64,000 nt of DNA from Oscillospiraceae bacterium (GTDB lineage: Bacteria > Bacillota > Clostridia > Oscillospirales > Acutalibacteraceae), in NCBI GenBank assembly GCA_015065725.1, contig SVPV01000001.1:1-64000 (forward strand). The letters run 5' to 3'. The translations under genes were made by a program, and so were the position numbers. The number at the start of each line of letters is the position of its first letter. Positions within the stretch are counted from its first letter, which is position 1. Under the pieces are notes generated by a model. The model was not told where the DNA came from. It saw nothing but the letters and a program-made list of their open reading frames with translations, and did not search any database. Below are positions 11,131 through 21,532 of the stretch, piece by piece.

Positions 11131-11960
11131 CTTTGGCGAAAGGTCTCCTCAAGACCTAAATAAATAATATTACCTAAAATAGATTTGTGTTTTTTTATAT
11201 CCAAAAGTTCAAAGGCACGTGCAGCCTCGTTAATGCAAAAATAAAGTTGCGGTTCAATATGCTCCTTTATATGCTGCTTGTTGTCAACCTCAAACGGAAC
11301 TACAATCGGATTATAGCGTAGCTTTTTGTTGTCATCTTCAAGGTCGCAGGCGGCATCAAGAAGATAAATATACCTGCCGATACAGTAGCCAAGTCGCTCA
11401 AGAATTCGCTTTTGGGTTGTATCATCACTTAAAAGCTGTAAGAGCCTTGATAGCATTTTACCGCTGGGATCCGCCGCTTTGTCAATGTTAAAGCAACCCT
11501 CACTCTCAATTACGCTTTGCTCGGCTATATATTCTTCTATAATACTTTCAATTTCGGGGTAAAGCCTTGCGGCTTTTTTTCTTGCTCCCGAAAAAATGGG
11601 TTTTAGACATAAATATCCAAGCCGTTTAATGCCTTTTTCGTCGTCAATATTATCCTTGATTTTGTAGTAAAGCATAATCATCGCGGCGGCGGCAGGTAAA
11701 TCGCAAATATCGTCATTTTTACAATAATTGCATTTTTTCAAAGGATTAAAAGTGCAACGCTTTTGAACAAATCCGTCACAACCGTCACTTAGTGACATTT
11801 GAAGTAATGCTAAAAATGTAAAATCATAGCTTAGTGTCAAACGGGAAAGTATACCATAGTTTTTGCCAAGTCTGCGGCAAAGCGAACAGTAAACAGCCTT
11901 ATATAACTCATATTCCCGAACTTTAAGTTCAGGCTTTGCTATTTTGATATAGCCAAACAT
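11118..11960 (-). CDS. DUF5685-like protein
   Basis: MFGYIKIAKPELKVREYELYKAVYCSLCRRLGKNYG and CTFNPLKKCNYC motifs. Confidence 0.7.
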   Translation of the reverse strand: MFGYIKIAKPELKVREYELYKAVYCSLCRRLGKNYGILSRLTLSYDFTFLALLQMSLSDGCDGFVQKRCTFNPLKKCNYCKNDDICDLPAAAAMIMLYYKIKDNIDDEKGIKRLGYLCLKPIFSGARKKAARLYPEIESIIEEYIAEQSVIESEGCFNIDKAADPSGKMLSRLLQLLSDDTTQKRILERLGYCIGRYIYLLDAACDLEDDNKKLRYNPIVVPFEVDNKQHIKEHIEPQLYFCINEAARAFELLDIKKHKSILGNIIYLGLEETFRQSLQT

Positions 11961-12030
11961 AAGACCTCACCCCCACTATACTATATAATACTACCAACAA
12001 ATTTAATATTGGTGAATAATGTGTGAATTT

Positions 12031-12061
12031 TAGTGTAACAGGTTCAAGTCCTGTCACACTA
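12031..12061 (+). other. tRNA acceptor/T-arm-like minihelix (possible tRNA 3' remnant)
   Basis: tagtgta-acagg-TTCAAGT-cctgt-cacacta: 6 acceptor-like pairs, 5-bp T stem, loop fits TTCRANY; no D or anticodon arm upstream. Confidence 0.55.
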
Positions 12062-14896
12062 AAGCATCTTTTTAAGGAACTGACCTGTGTAGGATTCCTT
12101 GCATTTTGCTACTTCTTCGGGTGTGCCACACGCTACTACAGTGCCGCCCTTGTTACCGCCCTCGGGACCTAAATCTATTATATGGTCGGCGGTTTTTATA
12201 ACGTCAAGATTATGCTCAATTACAACCACCGTGTTGCCGCTATCTACAAATTGATGAAGTACCTCTATTAGTTTATGAACATCGGCGGTGTGTAGTCCCG
12301 TTGTAGGCTCGTCAAGAATATAAATGGTCTTGCCTGTGCTGCGTTTTGAAAGCTCTGTTGCAAGCTTTACACGCTGTGCCTCACCGCCCGAAAGGGTAGT
12401 AGCAGGCTGACCAATTTTAATGTAACCGAGTCCCACATCATAAAGGGTTTTAAGCTTGCGGTAGATTTTTGGTATACTCTCAAAGAATTTCATTCCCTCT
12501 TCTACCGTCATTTCAAGCACATCATAAATATTTTTGCCTTTATAGTAAACATTAAGGGTTTCCTTGTTGTAGCGTGTGCCGCCGCAAACCTCACATGGCA
12601 CATAAATGTCGGGCAAAAAGTGCATTTCTATCTTTAAAATACCGTCGCCTTGGCATGCTTCGCATCTGCCGCCCTTAACGTTAAAGGAAAATCTGCCGGC
12701 CGAGTAGCCTTTGGTTTTAGCATCCTTTGTAGAGGCAAAAAGTTCGCGGATATCCCCGAAAACACCTGTATAGGTTGCAGGGTTTGAGCGGGGTGTTCTG
12801 CCTATAGGTGACTGATTAATATCAATTACCTTGTCAAGATGCTCAATGCCCTCAATAGATTTATATTTGCCTGCTATGGTTTTAGCACGGTTAAGCTTGT
12901 TGGCTAAAACCTTGTATAAAATATCGTTTACAAGCGAGGATTTACCGCTGCCAGAAACACCTGTAATGCAAACGAATTTTCCTAGAGGCAACTCAACATT
13001 AAGATTTTTAAGGTTGTTTTCACTAGCACCCAAAATTTTAATCTGGTGTCCGTTGCCGTCACGTCTGTTTTTAGGTACAGGGATTTTCTTTCTGCCTGTT
13101 AAATAATCGGAGGTTATTGATTCCTCGCAGTTTTTAAGCTCGTCAACGGTGCCGCTAAATACCACATTACCGCCGTGAATTCCCGCACCCTTGCCTATAT
13201 CTACAATGTAATCGGCGGCACGCATAGTGTCCTCATCGTGTTCAACTACAATAAGTGTGTTTCCTAGGTCACGTAGCTTTTTAAGGGTTTCTAGTAAACG
13301 TTCATTATCACGCTGATGAAGTCCAATACTTGGCTCGTCAAGAATATAAAGCACGCCCATAAGCGAAGAGCCTATTTGTGTGGCTAGGCGTATACGCTGG
13401 CTCTCACCACCTGACAGTGTTCCCGATGAACGCGAAAGGGATAAATAGTCAAGTCCCACGCTTTGTAAAAAGGAAAGTCGTTCACGAATTTCCTTTAAAA
13501 TCGGCTTTGCAATCATACTGTCACGCTCAGAAAAGGTGAGTGTATCTAAAAATGCAAGCTCGTCGGTTACCGATAAATCGCAGAATTCAATTATATTTTT
13601 GTCGCCTATAGTCACAGCAAGATATTCGGGCTTTAGGCGGTTTCCCTTACAGTCAGGGCAGGCACTTTCGGTCATAAGAGCCTCGATTTCCTCACGCGAA
13701 TAGTTGCTTGTAGTGGTTTTATAACGACGCTCTAAATTATTTATAATTCCCTCAAATGCCGCATAATGCACACCGCCGCCAAGTGTGGAGGTGCGAACTA
13801 GTTTTAATTTTTCATCACCGCTGCCGTAGAAAATAACCTCTTTTGCCTCGTCGGGTATATCCTTAAAGGGTGTGTTTATATCAAAACCGTATTTTTCGGC
13901 AATAGCGTTATAGTACATAGTTGCAATAGCACCGGCATCGGGATTAAACCAACTGTTTACACCCCAACCCGACGCCTTAATGGCACCGTCTATAAGGGAC
14001 TTTTCTTCATCATGGATAATAAGTCTTGGGTCTACCTTCATAAAAATTCCAAGACCTGTACAGGTTGGGCAGGCACCGAACGGATTATTAAACGAAAACA
14101 TAGTAGGGGTAAGCTCGGGTATGCTTATACCATGCTCGTCACAAGCATAGCTTTGTGAAAACTGTAATTCCTCGCCGTCTTGCACTGCAATGGCTACAAG
14201 TCCGCCAGAAAGACCGACGGCGGTTTCAATACTATCGTTAAGACGGCTTCTTATACCGTCCTTTATAACAAGACGGTCTACTACAACTTCAATAAAGTGT
14301 TTTTTGTTCTTTTCTAGCTTTATTTCTTCCGAAAGGTCGTATATGTTGCCGTCAATACGTACACGTACATATCCCGATTTTCTAGCACCTTCTAGCTCTT
14401 TTACATGCTCACCCTTTCTTCCCTTTACAATGGGGGCTAATACCTGAATTTTGCTACCCTCTGGAAGTTTTATTACGGTGTCAACAATTTGGTCGGTGGT
14501 TTGTTGCTTTATAACCTTGCCGCAAATAGGGCAGTGCGGTGTGCCGACACGTGCATACAAAAGACGTAAATAGTCGTATATTTCGGTAACTGTGCCTACT
14601 GTTGAACGCGGATTTTTAGAGGTGGTTTTTTGGTCTATGGATATAGCGGGAGAAAGCCCATCTATGCTTTCAACATTGGGCTTTTCCATCTGACCTAAAA
14701 ACTGACGTGCATAGGAGGAGAGTGATTCTACATACCTGCGTTGACCTTCGGCATAGATGGTATCAAACGCCAAAGAGGATTTACCGCTGCCCGAAAGTCC
14801 CGTAAAAACAACAAGCTTATCACGTGGGATTTCAAGGTCAACATTTTTTAAATTATGCTCACAAGCACCTTTTATAATAATTTTGTCACTTGCCAA
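12059..14896 (-). CDS. uvrA: Excinuclease ABC subunit A
   Basis: Full-length UvrA with two ABC modules. Confidence 0.98.
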   Translation of the reverse strand: MASDKIIIKGACEHNLKNVDLEIPRDKLVVFTGLSGSGKSSLAFDTIYAEGQRRYVESLSSYARQFLGQMEKPNVESIDGLSPAISIDQKTTSKNPRSTVGTVTEIYDYLRLLYARVGTPHCPICGKVIKQQTTDQIVDTVIKLPEGSKIQVLAPIVKGRKGEHVKELEGARKSGYVRVRIDGNIYDLSEEIKLEKNKKHFIEVVVDRLVIKDGIRSRLNDSIETAVGLSGGLVAIAVQDGEELQFSQSYACDEHGISIPELTPTMFSFNNPFGACPTCTGLGIFMKVDPRLIIHDEEKSLIDGAIKASGWGVNSWFNPDAGAIATMYYNAIAEKYGFDINTPFKDIPDEAKEVIFYGSGDEKLKLVRTSTLGGGVHYAAFEGIINNLERRYKTTTSNYSREEIEALMTESACPDCKGNRLKPEYLAVTIGDKNIIEFCDLSVTDELAFLDTLTFSERDSMIAKPILKEIRERLSFLQSVGLDYLSLSRSSGTLSGGESQRIRLATQIGSSLMGVLYILDEPSIGLHQRDNERLLETLKKLRDLGNTLIVVEHDEDTMRAADYIVDIGKGAGIHGGNVVFSGTVDELKNCEESITSDYLTGRKKIPVPKNRRDGNGHQIKILGASENNLKNLNVELPLGKFVCITGVSGSGKSSLVNDILYKVLANKLNRAKTIAGKYKSIEGIEHLDKVIDINQSPIGRTPRSNPATYTGVFGDIRELFASTKDAKTKGYSAGRFSFNVKGGRCEACQGDGILKIEMHFLPDIYVPCEVCGGTRYNKETLNVYYKGKNIYDVLEMTVEEGMKFFESIPKIYRKLKTLYDVGLGYIKIGQPATTLSGGEAQRVKLATELSKRSTGKTIYILDEPTTGLHTADVHKLIEVLHQFVDSGNTVVVIEHNLDVIKTADHIIDLGPEGGNKGGTVVACGTPEEVAKCKESYTGQFLKKML

Positions 14897-14898
14897 GG

Positions 14899-16863
14899 TT
14901 ATGCCTCCTTGCCGTCACGAAGACGCGTAATTTTATCTCTAATAGTAGCAGCCAACTCAAATTCAAGCATTTTAGCCGCCTGCTTCATTTCATGTGTAAG
15001 CCGCTTGATTTCAGCTTCACGCTCTGGCCTTGACATCTTTTTATAAGATTTTTCGCTAGTTGCTTTAGTACCTATTTGTATGATGTCACTAACGCCCTTA
15101 ATTATAGTTTTAGGCGTAATGCCGTTTTGCTCGTTATAAGCGTTTTGGATTTCTCGGCGGCGAAGTGTCTCGCTTATTGCCCTTTCCATAGAGGGTGTCA
15201 CACTGTCGGCGTACATAATAACCTCGCCGTTTGCATTACGTGCGGCACGGCCTATTGTTTGTATAAGTGAGGTTTCGCTTCTAAGAAAGCCCTCTTTGTC
15301 GGCATCTAGAATAGCTACTAGTGAAACCTCAGGTATGTCAAGTCCCTCGCGTAAAAGGTTTATGCCCACAAGCACATCGAACTCACCAAGGCGTAAATCT
15401 CTTATGATTTCCATACGTTCAATGGTGTCAATATCGTAGTGCATATATTTAACCTTAATGTCTAGATTTTCAAGATACTCGGTTAAATCCTCTGCCATTT
15501 TTTTAGTAAGAGTAGTTATTAGTACTCGCTCTTTCCTTTGCGTGCGTAGGTTTATTTCACTTACAAGGTCGTCAATTTGGTTTTCGGACGGTTTGACGGT
15601 CACAATAGGGTCTAAAAGTCCCGTAGGACGTATTATCTGCTCTACAATTTGTGCCGATTTTTCTTTTTCAAGCTCACCAGGGGTTGCAGAAACAAAAACC
15701 ACTTGATTTATATGACTGTAAAATTCGTCAAAATTGAGCGGTCGGTTATCAAAGGCGGAGGGCAGACGGAAACCGTATTCTACAAGATTTTCTTTTCTTG
15801 CCCTGTCACCGCCGTACATACCCCTAACCTGAGGTAGCGTTACGTGTGACTCGTCCACAAACAGTAAAAAATCGTCGGGGAAATAGTCAAGCAGGGTAGA
15901 GGGTGTACTGCCTTTTGGACGTCTTGCCATAACCCGTGAATAGTTTTCAATGCCCTTGCAGGTGCCGATTTCTCGTAGCATTTCAATATCGTATTCGGTA
16001 CGTTGGCGTATACGCTGTGCCTCAATTAGTTTGCCGTTTTCTGTGAAAAACTCCACACGCTCTTCCATTTCATCTTTAATTTCAGCAAGGGCTTCCTCTA
16101 GCTTGTCCTGTGGTACAATGTAGTGAGAGGCAGGATAGATTGCGGTGTGCGAAAGCATAGCCTTTACTTCGCCGGTTAGGGTGTTTATTTCGCAAATACG
16201 GTCAACCTCGTCACCGAAAAACTCAATTCGTAAAGCATTTTCGTAGGAATATGCAGGGTAAACCTCAACCGTATCACCGCGTACACGGAATTTGTTTCTA
16301 ACAAAGTTAATGTCGTTACGCTCGTACTGTAAATCAACAAGCTTTCTGATTAAATCGTCGCGGTTTTTCTCCATTCCAACGCGAAGTGAGATTACCATAT
16401 TTCTGTAATCAATAGGGTTACCAAGTGAATATATGCAGGAAACCGAGGCTACAATTATTACGTCACGCCTTTCGGATAATGCACAGGTCGCACTGTGGCG
16501 TAGTTTGTCTATTTCGTCATTTATAGCCGAGTCTTTTTCAATATATGTGTCAGTACCAGGTATATACGCCTCGGGTTGATAGTAGTCGTAGTAGGATACA
16601 AAATACTCCACCGCATTCTCGGGGAAAAATTCCTTGAACTCGGTACAAAGCTGTGCGGCAAGAGTTTTGTTGTGGGCAAGAACGAGTGTTGGACGGTTAA
16701 CCTTTTCAATAATGTTCGCCATTGTAAAGGTTTTACCCGAGCCTGTTACACCAAGGAGTACCTGTTCTTTATCGCCGCGTTTAAGTCCCTCAACTAACTG
16801 CTCAATAGCTTGCGGTTGGTCACCCGTAGGACTATAATTTGAATGTAATATAAACTTGTCCAC
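14899..16863 (-). CDS. uvrB: Excinuclease ABC subunit B
   Basis: Full-length UvrB helicase sequence. Confidence 0.98.
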   Translation of the reverse strand: MDKFILHSNYSPTGDQPQAIEQLVEGLKRGDKEQVLLGVTGSGKTFTMANIIEKVNRPTLVLAHNKTLAAQLCTEFKEFFPENAVEYFVSYYDYYQPEAYIPGTDTYIEKDSAINDEIDKLRHSATCALSERRDVIIVASVSCIYSLGNPIDYRNMVISLRVGMEKNRDDLIRKLVDLQYERNDINFVRNKFRVRGDTVEVYPAYSYENALRIEFFGDEVDRICEINTLTGEVKAMLSHTAIYPASHYIVPQDKLEEALAEIKDEMEERVEFFTENGKLIEAQRIRQRTEYDIEMLREIGTCKGIENYSRVMARRPKGSTPSTLLDYFPDDFLLFVDESHVTLPQVRGMYGGDRARKENLVEYGFRLPSAFDNRPLNFDEFYSHINQVVFVSATPGELEKEKSAQIVEQIIRPTGLLDPIVTVKPSENQIDDLVSEINLRTQRKERVLITTLTKKMAEDLTEYLENLDIKVKYMHYDIDTIERMEIIRDLRLGEFDVLVGINLLREGLDIPEVSLVAILDADKEGFLRSETSLIQTIGRAARNANGEVIMYADSVTPSMERAISETLRRREIQNAYNEQNGITPKTIIKGVSDIIQIGTKATSEKSYKKMSRPEREAEIKRLTHEMKQAAKMLEFELAATIRDKITRLRDGKEA

Positions 16864-16974
16864 TCATCTCACCTCACAAAACACGTTTTCTTAAAATTAT
16901 TATACCACAAAAAACATTTATGTAAATGTTTTTTGTATTGAATGTAGTTTGTATTATGCGTTCTTTTCATAAAA

Positions 16975-17023
16975 AAAAACGGACACAACATTTTGGGGTT
17001 TGCCTAATGTTGTATCCGTTTTT
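16975..17023. terminator. Long hairpin terminator downstream of RAYT gene
   Basis: aaaaacggacacaacatt/aatgttgtatccgttttt, one mismatch. Confidence 0.8.
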
Positions 17024-17233
17024 ATACATAATAATTATTCGACGTAAAAACAATCCTCGTTCCATTTTTGTGGGTTTGTGTCAATATAGTTCCAAATTTT
17101 CAAATAGTCATTTTCCCCGCGAATTATATGGTCGTGGAATGAGCGTTGGAAAATTTTGTTTCCAATGTTGTTATAAACCATATTGATTTGTTTTGTAATA
17201 TTATATTTCAACCACCCAACTACATTAGCGATT

Positions 17234-17257
17234 GTAGGGGAGGGGTCACCCCTCCCG
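17234..17257 (+). repeat. REP-like palindrome copy 1 (inside RAYT ORF)
   Basis: gtaggggaggggtcacccctcccg. Confidence 0.75.
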
Positions 17258-17388
17258 TTGTTATTAATGCTAAAAATTATATGTATATGATTTGGCATTA
17301 TAACAAATTTTTCCGTTTGTATATGTGGGTATTTTTTGTTGATATTTAAAATGTATTTTTCTGCAATTTTACCTTGCGGTGAGAGTTG

Positions 17389-17413
17389 CGGGAGGGGAAA
17401 CCCCTCCCCTACG
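17389..17413 (-). repeat. REP-like palindrome copy 2, inverted (inside RAYT ORF)
   Basis: cgggaggggaaacccctcccctacg = reverse complement of cgtaggggaggggtttcccctcccg. Confidence 0.75.
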
Positions 17414-17528
17414 ATATCGGATAATATATTTTTGCGGTTATGCGTACATATCGTTACAAAATAATATCCGTTTTGGCTGTAATCAAAATTTTTGAGCCTT
17501 GTTGGTTTACGGATGGGTAATTCCATTT

Positions 17529-17732
17529 TTATTCTATTGTAATTTCAAAAAGTTCGTTCGGTGTGCATTCAAGAAGCAAACAAATGGTTTCGATATTTTC
17601 ATATCTGATAGATTTCGTTTCATTATTTACCATCTTACTGAAATTTTGATAACTCATACCCAATTGTTTATACAACCAATATTTTGTATGACCTTTTTTC
17701 TCTAATAAATCTAACACTTTTAATTTAATCAT
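17529..17732 (-). CDS. XRE/Cro-type HTH regulator
   Basis: 67 aa HTH protein: LLEKKGHTKYWLYKQLGMSYQNFSKMVN. Confidence 0.85.
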   Translation of the reverse strand: MIKLKVLDLLEKKGHTKYWLYKQLGMSYQNFSKMVNNETKSIRYENIETICLLLECTPNELFEITIE

Positions 17733-17785
17733 AAGATACTTCCTCGTAACTTCTTTTTTAATTAGATAGTATCTTATTTTTTCTC

Positions 17786-17814
17786 TTTACATATAGACTA
17801 ATACATTATATAAT
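17786..17814 (+). promoter_or_regulatory. sigma-A-type promoter
   Basis: TTTACA-N17-TATAAT upstream of the SLOG gene. Confidence 0.75.
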
Positions 17815-17824
17815 GTATTAGTCT
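17795..17824. promoter_or_regulatory. Perfect 30-bp palindrome, candidate operator
   Basis: agactaatacattat|ataatgtattagtct overlapping spacer, -10 and start region. Confidence 0.65.
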
Positions 17825-17847
17825 GCTAAATATAAGAGGGTGATAAT

Positions 17848-18210
17848 ATGATTAAACGAGTTGTTATTGCAGGGTGTAGAAATTACAATAATTATGATGA
17901 GGCAAAAGAGTATATTGATTTTTGCATTTCTAATATCCGAAAGGAAAATGATATTATTATCGTTTCAGGGTGTGCTAGCGGTGCCGATAAAATAGGCGAA
18001 CGCTATGCCAAAGAAAACGGTTTTAAGGTCGAACAATATCCTGCCGATTGGGAAAAATACGGCAGAAGTGCAGGTCCTAAACGAAACAGGAAAATGGCAG
18101 AAGTTGCGGATTATGTAATCTGCTTTTGGGACGGGCAGAGCAGAGGTACAAGGTCAATGATTGAACATACGAAAATATGTAATAAGCCTATTAAAATAAA
18201 GATAATATGA
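17848..18210 (+). CDS. SLOG-family protein (DUF2493-like)
   Basis: VVIAGCRNYNNYDEA...IIIVSGCASGADKIGERYAKENGF...GPKRNRKMAEVADYVICFWDGQSRGTRSMIE. Confidence 0.85.
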   Translation: MIKRVVIAGCRNYNNYDEAKEYIDFCISNIRKENDIIIVSGCASGADKIGERYAKENGFKVEQYPADWEKYGRSAGPKRNRKMAEVADYVICFWDGQSRGTRSMIEHTKICNKPIKIKII

Positions 18211-18294
18211 GAGGGTTTTTACGTGTGGTTATTTAATAAAGATAAACAGCTTTATAGATCTACACAAATGATATTTTTTTATTGTTTTAAGATA

Positions 18295-18323
18295 TTTACT
18301 TTTTAGATTTGCTGTGGTATAAT
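18295..18323 (+). promoter_or_regulatory. sigma-A-type promoter
   Basis: TTTACT-N17-TATAAT; places the MBL gene start at 18357. Confidence 0.7.
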
Positions 18324-18356
18324 GCTTGTAAAAATATTACATTTGGAGGAATTAAA

Positions 18357-19925
18357 ATGCTACCTTTTAATCTGCCTTTATTTAACGAAACTGATGTTGC
18401 ACATTATCTGGTTAATAAGAATTCATCGGGTTATATTATTTCGGGCGTTAGTTTAGAGGATTTTTTCAAATACACTAAAGAGTTTGAAAAGCGTGGACTT
18501 ATTAAAGTAGAGGGATATGGAACTCCGCTACATTCCTTTGCAGCATATAAATTTAATGATTGCGGTATTTTTATTAATTATTACGAAAATTTAAAGGAAA
18601 TTAATATAAACGTCGAGAGCGGTTGTAATTACTTTAATTTTAAGGATGTTTCACTAGAGAAAACTGTTACACCTCAAATCACACAAGTAATGCTTGAAGA
18701 TTTTGGTATGTCATATGCTATAAGACTTTCTGACGGCAGATTTATAATTTTTGACGGCGGTTGGGATTTTGAGCCTGATGTAAACAATCTTTTAAAGACC
18801 TTAAAGGAAAATTCGCCTTATGAAAAGCCGGTTGTTGCGGCGTGGTTTTTAACACACCCCGACTGCGACCATTTCCACTGCTTTGTCGGTTTATTAGACC
18901 GCTTTGCTGGTGAAGTGGAAATCGAAAAGGTTTTATTTAACTTCCCCGAAGCTGACGACCAAAGATATACTAGCCGTTTTACTTCTGTTGACAGACGTTT
19001 AGATGATTACGGTTCTGACGGTGAGTATATAAACCGTATGAAAGCACATATTGAAAAGTATAAAATACCAACTTTTATGCCACACGCGGGACAGATTTAC
19101 CGTATAGGCGACTCGGTTTGCAAAATACTTTCGTCCATTGATGATACAATTTATGGCTATGGTGATGTAAACTCTATGTCGTTGGTAATACGAATGGAGC
19201 TTGGCGGTCAGGTAATTCTTTGGACTGGCGATTCGGAATGTCAATCATCAAAAATTTTGCAGCGTTACGGCGACCATATAAAAGCAGATATTTTACAGAT
19301 TGCACACCACGGCTTTCCTGCCGGTGATAACGACGCCCAAATTGATACAAATAAGGTTATTAATCCGAGTGTTTGCTTATTACCTGTTTCAGATTACAAT
19401 GCCTATACCGCTTTTGATAATTTTGTAAAAAGTTCAAGGTTCATATTTGAAAATCTCGGTGTTGACGAGGTGATTGCAGGTACCCCACAGCGTACTATAA
19501 CCTTACCCTACACGGCACCCGAATACGGAAAAAAAGAACTTGAAAAAAAATATTTATCTGGTCTTGATAATAACGGTAGCAGGACTTGGATTTTTAGCGG
19601 TCTTAACACTGCAAACAAAGAAGATTTCGTATATACCATATTAAACACAGGACTTGGAACCGAAGTTTTAATTGAAATGTTTTTTGAAAATAGTTCTGAT
19701 AGAATCGGTTGTATTAAAACCGAGTTGCCTGGAAAAACGATTAAAACTATTTGCATAACCGATAAAAACGATGTAATAACCGATTATAAGTTCTTTAACT
19801 GGGAAGAGCTTGACAAAAAAGGTGTACCTGAGAACAGTCCGTTTGCTGTAAGATTTATAGCAAATGAACCAATAGTAGTTTCAAATAAAAATCACAAGGC
19901 TACATATTATTCACCTAACAGATAA
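18357..19925 (+). CDS. MBL-fold metallohydrolase, ComEC/Rec2-like catalytic domain
   Basis: THPDCDHFH metal motif, LWTGDSE, IAHHGFPAG; RBS ttggagga. Confidence 0.75.
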   Translation: MLPFNLPLFNETDVAHYLVNKNSSGYIISGVSLEDFFKYTKEFEKRGLIKVEGYGTPLHSFAAYKFNDCGIFINYYENLKEININVESGCNYFNFKDVSLEKTVTPQITQVMLEDFGMSYAIRLSDGRFIIFDGGWDFEPDVNNLLKTLKENSPYEKPVVAAWFLTHPDCDHFHCFVGLLDRFAGEVEIEKVLFNFPEADDQRYTSRFTSVDRRLDDYGSDGEYINRMKAHIEKYKIPTFMPHAGQIYRIGDSVCKILSSIDDTIYGYGDVNSMSLVIRMELGGQVILWTGDSECQSSKILQRYGDHIKADILQIAHHGFPAGDNDAQIDTNKVINPSVCLLPVSDYNAYTAFDNFVKSSRFIFENLGVDEVIAGTPQRTITLPYTAPEYGKKELEKKYLSGLDNNGSRTWIFSGLNTANKEDFVYTILNTGLGTEVLIEMFFENSSDRIGCIKTELPGKTIKTICITDKNDVITDYKFFNWEELDKKGVPENSPFAVRFIANEPIVVSNKNHKATYYSPNR

Positions 19926-19928
19926 ACG

Positions 19929-19958
19929 AACAGCAGGAACAATTTGTTCCTGCTGTTT
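19929..19958. terminator. Intrinsic terminator
   Basis: aacagcaggaacaa/ttgttcctgctgtt + T-run. Confidence 0.85.
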
Positions 19959-19965
19959 TACTATA

Positions 19966-20652
19966 TTAGTTGGGTTTTTTCGTTTTTTGAAGCTCTAGCA
20001 ATTCCTTTTTGAACAGCGAAAATGCACCGCTAAAGCTTGGGAGTTCAAAACAGTCAATCGGCTTTTTTGAAATGGGGTGCAAAAAGGAAAGACGGCAAGA
20101 AAAGAGAGATATAGGGGTTTTACCGTTAGCCGTAGTGTCTTGCTTACCGTATTTTGTGTCACCTACAAGCGAAAAACCGCGTGAGGCAAACTGCACACGT
20201 ATTTGGTGTGTTCTTCCTGTATGCAGTCTGATTTTTACCAAAGACAAGCCTTTTTTCTCGCCAAGTACGGTGTATTCCAGCTTTGCATATTTTGCGTTTT
20301 TGTCGGTTTTATCCCCGACATACACCTTGCAATTTTTCTTGTCCTTGACAAGATAGTCTTCCATTACACCGCTTGCCTGTGGTTTGCCCTCGACTACCGC
20401 TAAATATTCTTTTTTGAAGCTATGCGAAGCCATCATTTTAGCAAGTAGCTCGGTAGCTTTACTGTTTTTTGAATAAATCATTAAACCGCCAACATTTCGG
20501 TCAAGGCGGTGAATAACGTCTATTTTGTAAGCCTTCGTCTGTCGCTTTAAAAGCTCTGGCATACATTTTTCTCTTGAAAAAGGCTCTGATAAGACACCTA
20601 CGGGTTTTACACAAACAATAATAAATTTATCGTCATACAAAAATTTTATCAA
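19966..20652 (-). CDS. RluA-family pseudouridine synthase
   Basis: HRLDRNVGGLMIYSK and GRTHQIRVQFA motifs. Confidence 0.92.
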   Translation of the reverse strand: MIKFLYDDKFIIVCVKPVGVLSEPFSREKCMPELLKRQTKAYKIDVIHRLDRNVGGLMIYSKNSKATELLAKMMASHSFKKEYLAVVEGKPQASGVMEDYLVKDKKNCKVYVGDKTDKNAKYAKLEYTVLGEKKGLSLVKIRLHTGRTHQIRVQFASRGFSLVGDTKYGKQDTTANGKTPISLFSCRLSFLHPISKKPIDCFELPSFSGAFSLFKKELLELQKTKKPN

Positions 20653-20686
20653 GCAAATGCACCTCGCTTTGCAGAGTATCCACTAC

Positions 20687-20722
20687 AAGAAAACCATCGG
20701 GAAATTTACCGATGGTTTTCTT
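20687..20722. terminator. Intrinsic terminator after dapB
   Basis: aagaaaaccatcgg/ccgatggttttctt. Confidence 0.85.
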
Positions 20723-20731
20723 GCGTAATTA

Positions 20732-21487
20732 TTAATCTACAGTTATAATATCTTGCATTTGATAAAGGCCTGCGGGTTTACCAACTATGAATTTTGCGGC
20801 TTTTACTGCACCCGCGGCGAAAACACCTTTTGACTGTGCCGAGTGGGAAAGGGTTATAACCTCATCATGACCTGCAAAAATAACATCATGCTCACCCACA
20901 ATTGTGCCACCGCGTATAGAGTGAATACCAATCTCATTCTTTGTACGCTTTTGACGTTTTGAATGGCGGTCATACTCATAATAAAGGCGGTCGTCAAATG
21001 CTTCATTAACAGCGTTAGCAAGCATTATAGCCGTACCCGACGGTGCATCGATTTTTTGATTGTGGTGCTTTTCTACAATTTCAATATCAAAGTTATTACC
21101 TAAAATTTGTGCTGCCTTTTTCGCAAGTGAACATAAAAGATTAACGCCTAAAGACATATTAAAGGTAAAGAAAATCGGAATTTGCTTTGCGGCATCGTTG
21201 ATTTTTTTAATCTGCTCGTCAGTATAGCCTGTAGTTGCAATTACGGCAGGAATATTGTTTTTTAGTGCGTAGCCTAAAATATCATCAAGCAAGGCAGGAT
21301 TAGAAAAGTCAATTATAACATCTGCCTTAATATTCACCTTGCTGAAATCGTGAAAAATAGGGAACTCCAAAAGCTTTTCTGCAAAGTCCACACCGCACGA
21401 TATTTTAAGGTCAGAATCTGCCTTAACACATTCGCTAACGGCGGCCCCCATCTTTCCGCAAGCACCAACAAGTAAAATTTCTGTCAT
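20732..21487 (-). CDS. dapB: 4-hydroxy-tetrahydrodipicolinate reductase
   Basis: VGACGKMG..., EKHHNQKIDAPSGTA. Confidence 0.97.
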   Translation of the reverse strand: MTEILLVGACGKMGAAVSECVKADSDLKISCGVDFAEKLLEFPIFHDFSKVNIKADVIIDFSNPALLDDILGYALKNNIPAVIATTGYTDEQIKKINDAAKQIPIFFTFNMSLGVNLLCSLAKKAAQILGNNFDIEIVEKHHNQKIDAPSGTAIMLANAVNEAFDDRLYYEYDRHSKRQKRTKNEIGIHSIRGGTIVGEHDVIFAGHDEVITLSHSAQSKGVFAAGAVKAAKFIVGKPAGLYQMQDIITVD

Positions 21488-21532
21488 TTTATCATTCCTT
21501 TTGGGTGCCAAGCACCAATCCTCGATTTTTTC

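Larger units (their letters stand above)
17035..17526 (-). mobile_element. REP-associated tyrosine transposase (RAYT, Y1/IS200-like HUH fold)
   Basis: MPNHIHIIF HUH motif, candidate catalytic Tyr in LKIWNYIDTNP, RPTRLKNFDYSQNGYYFVTICTHNR start. Confidence 0.88.

Noticed and set aside
16975-17023. Hairpin as transposon terminal repeat of the RAYT
   Set aside because: A single hairpin with flanking A/T runs just past the RAYT stop; better explained as a terminator, and no matching copy lies on the other side of the gene.
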